Source: Paraperlucidibaca baekdonensis
GTDB lineage: Bacteria; Pseudomonadota; Gammaproteobacteria; Pseudomonadales; Moraxellaceae
DNA length: 64,000 nt
Direction of reading: 5' to 3'
Assembly (NCBI RefSeq): GCF_003387535.1
Contig: NZ_QUNR01000001.1
Coordinates: 186,001 to 250,000 of the forward strand
Each line of letters opens with the position of its first letter. Positions within the stretch are counted from its first letter, which is position 1. A program made the position numbers and the translations under genes. Below, in pieces: positions 59,279 through 64,000 of this stretch. The notes under the pieces were generated by a model that was given only the letters and a program-made list of their open reading frames with translations, did no database searches and was not told where the DNA came from.

Positions 59279-59301
59279 CATTGCTGCGTGAAGCAGGCGA
59301 C

Positions 59302-60051
59302 TTAGACGCGGTGCAGGGTTTCGCGTAGCTCGGGCAAATGCCGGCGGCTAACCACTAAACGTTCGTCGAGACCGCGAATGCGCACACGGTATTGGCCGGT
59401 TGAAATGACTTCGAGGCCTTCCAAGAAGTTCAATGACAACAGGGCATTACGGTGGATGCGAATGAAACGATCACCGAACTCTTCTTCGAGCTCTTTGAGG
59501 GTCTCATCAATCAAGACTTCGCCTTGCTCATGACGCACGGTGACGTATTTATGATCGGCGAGAAAATAGCGCACTTCATCGATAGGAATTAGCTCGATGC
59601 CGCGATGCGTACGCGCGGTGATGTGGCTGCGATGTGTGCTGCGCTCGGTGACCGCCGGCTGCTGACGCAAAACGCCGAGCTGTAATTGGCTCACGCGGCA
59701 AGCGCGCGCTAAGGCCTCACGCAAACTTTCACGGTTCACTGGCTTCAGCACATAGCCAGCAGCGGTGACCGAAAAGGCTTCGAGCGCATGCTCATCGAAA
59801 GCGGTGCAAAAAATGATCGCCGGCGGCGAGTCACGATCGGCGAGTTGGCGGGCGCAGGTCAGGCCATCCATCACCGGCATGCGCATATCCATGAGCACGA
59901 TATCGGGCGCGTAGTCATTTACTAGCTCGATGGCTTGCTCGCCATGTTCGGCTAAGCCAACAAGCTCATAACCACCAATATCTTCAAGGAGTCGCACTAA
60001 GCGTTCGCGTGCTAGACGTTCATCATCACAAATAATGACCCGTGGTTTCAT
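59302..60051 (-). CDS. algR: LytTR-family response regulator AlgR
   Basis: A 249-residue regulator: receiver domain (about 1-120) with phospho-acceptor D55 in DIVLMDMRMP, switch Lys in GYVLKPVN, then a LytTR DNA-binding domain (about 145-245, EEFGDRFIRIHRNALLSLNFLEGLE). In Pseudomonas AlgR controls type IV pili, alginate and virulence. The gene is 57 bases after the algZ stop. Confidence 0.93.
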   Translation of the reverse strand: MKPRVIICDDERLARERLVRLLEDIGGYELVGLAEHGEQAIELVNDYAPDIVLMDMRMPVMDGLTCARQLADRDSPPAIIFCTAFDEHALEAFSVTAAGYVLKPVNRESLREALARACRVSQLQLGVLRQQPAVTERSTHRSHITARTHRGIELIPIDEVRYFLADHKYVTVRHEQGEVLIDETLKELEEEFGDRFIRIHRNALLSLNFLEGLEVISTGQYRVRIRGLDERLVVSRRHLPELRETLHRV

Positions 60052-60108
60052 TCCCTAAACCTCACTTTTTTCTTGTTATGGGCGGCCTTGTGGCTCGCTC
60101 TTTTTTTA

Positions 60109-61182
60109 TTAAGCCAAGTGTCGCGGGTAGCTCAACTCGGTGACAAAATAGCCTGCCTCTGGCGCCGCATCAAGCTGCACGTCGGGACCAAAGCGCGCTT
60201 TTAATCTCAGCAGCACATTGCGCATAGACATTTGATTGCCTGGACGCGCCGGAGACTGCGGCAGCGGATTCGTCATTCGTATCCTAACCCAATCGGGCGA
60301 AATCTGAACAGCTAATGTGATTCTGCATGGCGTTGAAGATAACTCGGCGCCATGGCGGATGGCATTTTCCAAGAGCGGCTGCAGCGTTAATAGCGGAATC
60401 CGCACGCCGCCAATATCGGCCGGAATTTGCCAATCGATATTGAGGCGATCGCCCAAACGCAGCTCTTCAATATTGGCGTAGCGCCGGCACAGCGTTAGCT
60501 CATCGCGCAAACTCACGTCGGCGCTGTCTTTGAGGCTGGCACGAAATAGCGCCGATAAATCCTCGACGACCTGCTCAGCCTTGTCAGGATCCGAAGCAAT
60601 TAAGCTGGCAATAATGTTCATCGAGTTGAATAAAAAATGCGGCTCAATGCGCGCCTGCAAAGCTTCTAAGCGCGCCTGTAATGCAGCTTTTTCGCGATTT
60701 CTGAGCTGCGCTTGCAAGGTTAAATAGCGCATAAATAAGCCGGCAAATAAGCCACTCATCAGCAAATGTCGGAAAATCGCGGCATATTCATTGCTGACAA
60801 ACGACAGCATGGGCAGCTCTAGCGCATCGAGCAGCATAAAACCGCCCAAGCTCAGCCACAGCAAATTAATCATGATGATGGCAACGACGGTCGCCGATAC
60901 GGCCAAATGTCGCCACGCCATCATGCGTTGCCGCCAGCGACATATCAGAAAAAAGCTGGTGCCCATGACGCTGCCGGTCAGCAGCAATAATAAAATGTAG
61001 TCCCAGAGCGGGAAGGGCCATAAGACGGGCGTTTGCGCGAGCAATAAAAAAAGCGAAATCACTACGCAGATCACGGCGATACGAAACGTGAAGGTGCGCG
61101 AACAGAAATCGGGCAGCCAAAACTCATTGCTGTTGAAGTCGGCGGGCGAATGGATGAGCGTGGATTTATTGTTTTTGGACAT
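60109..61182 (-). CDS. algZ: LytS-type sensor kinase AlgZ/FimS
   Basis: A 357-residue membrane kinase partnered with AlgR. Four or more hydrophobic segments cover about residues 30-160, then a short coiled coil and the His_kinase motif ARIEPHFLFNSMNIIASLI with the candidate phospho-His, and an ATP-binding PLLTLQPLLENAIRHG. The organisation argH / algZ-algR-hemC matches Pseudomonas. It is divergent from argH over a 158-base gap. Confidence 0.9.
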   Translation of the reverse strand: MSKNNKSTLIHSPADFNSNEFWLPDFCSRTFTFRIAVICVVISLFLLLAQTPVLWPFPLWDYILLLLLTGSVMGTSFFLICRWRQRMMAWRHLAVSATVVAIIMINLLWLSLGGFMLLDALELPMLSFVSNEYAAIFRHLLMSGLFAGLFMRYLTLQAQLRNREKAALQARLEALQARIEPHFLFNSMNIIASLIASDPDKAEQVVEDLSALFRASLKDSADVSLRDELTLCRRYANIEELRLGDRLNIDWQIPADIGGVRIPLLTLQPLLENAIRHGAELSSTPCRITLAVQISPDWVRIRMTNPLPQSPARPGNQMSMRNVLLRLKARFGPDVQLDAAPEAGYFVTELSYPRHLA

Positions 61183-61240
61183 GAACTCAGTGTGCCCGAG
61201 GCAGCCCCGCGTTCACAAGCAGCGCACAGCATGGGTGATG

Positions 61241-61246
61241 TATACT
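61241..61246 (+). promoter_or_regulatory. candidate -10 box of argH
   Basis: TATACT lies about 95 bases upstream of the argH ATG, in the argH/algZ divergent gap. No good -35 box is seen. Confidence 0.35.
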
Positions 61247-61340
61247 AAGCGACTTATTTTTAAGCGCATGGCTTACCCGATTTCCGGAGCCCTGCTTATT
61301 TTGAGCAAGACGCGCCCAGCAGGCGCCATAAGGTTTAGTC

Positions 61341-62726
61341 ATGAGCACCCCATCATCGTCCATGTGGGGTGGCCGCTTTGCAGAGGCCACCGACCAGTTT
61401 GTTGCGCAGTTCACGGCCTCCGTGCAGTTTGATCAGCGCATGTATCGCCAAGACATTCGCGGCTCTATCGCACACGCCACCATGCTCGCCGAAGTCGGCG
61501 TGCTGAACGTGGCTGATCGTGATCTGATCATCGATGGCCTGAACGCCATTGAAGCGGAAATCGCGCGCGGTGAGTTTGTCTGGCGCGTGGAGCTCGAAGA
61601 TGTGCACATGAACATCGAAAGCCGCCTCACCGATCGCATCGGCATTGCCGGCAAGCGTTTGCACACCGGCCGCAGTCGCAACGACCAAGTCGCCACCGAT
61701 ATTCGCCTGTATTTGCGCGATGAAATCGACGCTATTCGCGGTGAATTAAAGCGCCTGATGACCGGCCTCATTGATCTCGCCGAGCGCGAAGCCGAGACCA
61801 TCATGCCCGGCTTTACGCATTTGCAAACCGCGCAGCCGGTGACTTTTGGCCACCATTTATTGGCCTGGTTCGAAAACATTAAGCGCGATGACGAGCGCCT
61901 TGTTGATCTGCGCGTACGCGTCAATCGTATGCCCTTGGGTTCGGCCGCACTGGCCGGCACGACCTATCCCATCGACCGCCGCATCACCGCCAAACTGTTG
62001 GGCTTCGATGGCCTCTGCGAAAACTCGCTCGATGCCGTCTCCGACCGCGACTTTGCCATCGAGTTTTGCTCCGCCAGCGCCTTAATCATGATGCACCTAT
62101 CGCGCTTCAGCGAAGAGTTGGTGCTGTGGGCCTCGGCGCAGTTTAATTTTGTCGATCTGCCAGACCGTTTCTGCACGGGCTCGAGCATCATGCCGCAAAA
62201 GAAAAATCCCGATGTACCCGAGCTGGTGCGAGGTAAAAGCGGCCGCGTGTTTGGCCACCTGATGGCGCTGCTGACGCTGATGAAAGGCCAACCGCTGGCC
62301 TACAACAAAGACAACCAGGAAGACAAAGAGCCGCTGTTTGATGCCGCCGATACCGTCATGGGCTCCCTGCGTGCCTTTGCCGATATGGTGCCGGCGCTGG
62401 TGCCGCGTCGCGAGGTCATGCGCGAAGCCGCACGCCGCGGTTTTGCTACCGCCACCGACCTCGCTGATTATTTGGTGAAGCGTGGCTTAGCTTTCCGCGA
62501 CGCCCATGAGGTGGTCGGCAAAGCCGTGGGCTATGGCGTTTCAAGCGGCAAAGATTTAGCTGAGATGAGCCTCGCTGAGTTGCAAAATTTCTCCGCCGAT
62601 ATTGGCGAAGATGTCTTCGATGTGCTCACGCTCGAAGGCTCCGTCAACGCCCGCGACCACATCGGTGGCACGGCACCCAATCAAGTGCGCGCCGCTGTGG
62701 TGCGCGCCCGTCAACGTATTAATTGA
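61341..62726 (+). CDS. argH: argininosuccinate lyase
   Basis: Last step of arginine synthesis, splitting argininosuccinate into arginine and fumarate (461 residues, a homotetramer of the fumarase superfamily). The superfamily signature [20 protein letters not shown] is at about residues 281-300; [14 protein letters not shown] and [15 protein letters not shown] are further conserved regions. The N-terminus [21 protein letters not shown] is typical. Confidence 0.97.
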   Translation: MSTPSSSMWGGRFAEATDQFVAQFTASVQFDQRMYRQDIRGSIAHATMLAEVGVLNVADRDLIIDGLNAIEAEIARGEFVWRVELEDVHMNIESRLTDRIGIAGKRLHTGRSRNDQVATDIRLYLRDEIDAIRGELKRLMTGLIDLAEREAETIMPGFTHLQTAQPVTFGHHLLAWFENIKRDDERLVDLRVRVNRMPLGSAALAGTTYPIDRRITAKLLGFDGLCENSLDAVSDRDFAIEFCSASALIMMHLSRFSEELVLWASAQFNFVDLPDRFCTGSSIMPQKKNPDVPELVRGKSGRVFGHLMALLTLMKGQPLAYNKDNQEDKEPLFDAADTVMGSLRAFADMVPALVPRREVMREAARRGFATATDLADYLVKRGLAFRDAHEVVGKAVGYGVSSGKDLAEMSLAELQNFSADIGEDVFDVLTLEGSVNARDHIGGTAPNQVRAAVVRARQRIN

Positions 62727-62736
62727 GATGATATTG

Positions 62737-63246
62737 ATGAAAAAATTTCTCGTGATCGCCGCTACCTGCATCAGCTTATCGGCCTGCGCTGGTCTCGGCG
62801 GCGGTGGCAGCACTGGTTCCGCCAACAGTGCCTCGCAAACGCAATCGTTTATTCAAGCCGTGGAAGCAAAACGCGGCACGGCGCTGGGCGTGGCTGAAAA
62901 GATCCAGCTGCAAGGCCTGGTCGGGGCCACCAAATCCGGCATCAATGGCGTGCAGGATAAATTTCTCGACAATGTGGCGTCACGTATCGGCCTCAGCGGC
63001 CCAGCCGTGGCCGCATTATTTCCTGCAGCCGGCACGCCGATCAGCGAATCATCAGCCGTGGCGAAAGTTGAGAAAGCCTTGGGTTCGCGCTTAAGCGCGG
63101 CCGACAGTGCCGCCGTGAAAGCCGCCACAGCGCTGCGAAATGACACCGGCGAGAGTCTGAAAACCGGCTTATCGAAGCGCATCGGTGGCTTAGTCGGCCT
63201 TGATGGCGCATTCATTGAATCGCTGTTGCCACTGCTCGGCTTCTAA
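62737..63246 (+). CDS. small predicted lipoprotein, unknown function
   Basis: A 169-residue protein with signal peptide [19 protein letters not shown]; lipobox LSAC places the lipid on Cys18. The mature part is Gly/Ser/Ala-rich, then helical, without a domain I can name. It starts 10 bases after argH and is probably co-transcribed. ATG 62728 is an alternative start three codons earlier. Confidence 0.8.
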   Translation: MKKFLVIAATCISLSACAGLGGGGSTGSANSASQTQSFIQAVEAKRGTALGVAEKIQLQGLVGATKSGINGVQDKFLDNVASRIGLSGPAVAALFPAAGTPISESSAVAKVEKALGSRLSAADSAAVKAATALRNDTGESLKTGLSKRIGGLVGLDGAFIESLLPLLGF

Positions 63247-63257
63247 ACGTTATACCT

Positions 63258-63279
63258 CGGCGGGCCAATGTGCCCGCCG
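63258..63279. other. GC-rich hairpin after the lipoprotein gene
   Basis: A perfect 8-base-pair stem (CGGCGGGC/GCCCGCCG, 6-base loop) lies 12 bases after the stop. There is no T tract, so it may be a rho-assisted terminator or an mRNA-stabilising element. Confidence 0.5.
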
Positions 63280-63313
63280 CCCATCTGCGCGCTTGCCGTG
63301 CTGGAGTGATGTG

Positions 63314-64000
<687 letters not shown>

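Overview
The window looks like a Gammaproteobacterium of the wider Pseudomonadales, possibly close to Moraxellaceae. Support: a fused NuoCD in a 13-gene nuo operon; GTP-type PEP carboxykinase; algZ-algR between argH and hemC; the order HAD phosphatase-rppH-ptsP-lgt-thyA-folA, as in Pseudomonas; ygfB-pepP-ubiH-ubiI divergent from zapA-6S RNA-ygfA; and EarP with an Arg32-type EF-P. The genus is not resolved.

Layout. 0.2-2.1 kb: pckG (+). 2.1-7.2 kb (-): a FadL/OmpP1-type outer membrane protein with a giant Ig-like lipoprotein. 7.4-22.2 kb (-): complex I, nuoA to nuoN. 22.4-23.8 kb (-): a wax ester synthase/DGAT. 23.8-28.3 kb (-): ygfB-pepP-ubiH-ubiI. 28.3-29.8 kb (+): a small coiled-coil protein, zapA, 6S RNA, ygfA. 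29.8-36.9 kb: a small lipoprotein, a HAD phosphatase, rppH-ptsP, an NRDE/TANGO2 protein, lgt-thyA-folA. 36.9-41.2 kb (+): a CoA-transferase/hydrolase family protein and a TadE/G-like protein. 41.3-49.4 kb: a defence island. 49.6-53.6 kb: earP-efp, a DMT transporter, an MHS-type symporter. 53.6-55.8 kb (-): ahpC-ahpF. 56.1-63 kb: tRNA-Phe, hemC-hemD-hemX with a short hemY, algZ-algR, argH and a small lipoprotein. The end cuts into ygiQ.

The defence island is the main point of interest. It holds a Neisseria-like type II-C CRISPR-Cas system: cas9-cas1-cas2 on the minus strand, a 34-repeat array read in the plus direction, and an intact tracrRNA gene divergent to cas9. Directly beside it is an Abi_2/AbiF-type HEPN protein preceded by a short structured RNA that I recognise as abiF-RNA-like, with its own promoter. 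The island therefore encodes three small-RNA species (crRNA, tracrRNA, abiF-like RNA) and two RNA-linked effectors. The cas9 promoter appears to lie beyond the tracrRNA terminator and the tracrRNA promoter inside the cas9 start region, so the cas9 mRNA leader would be antisense to nearly all of tracrRNA. Each CRISPR repeat ends in a TACAAT -10 box.

No stretch above 300 bases lacks a gene or the CRISPR array. The longest gene-free gaps (7230-7419, 49276-49555, 55837-56087) hold a terminator, the abiF-like RNA with two promoters, and the ahpC promoter with an OxyR-like dyad, respectively.
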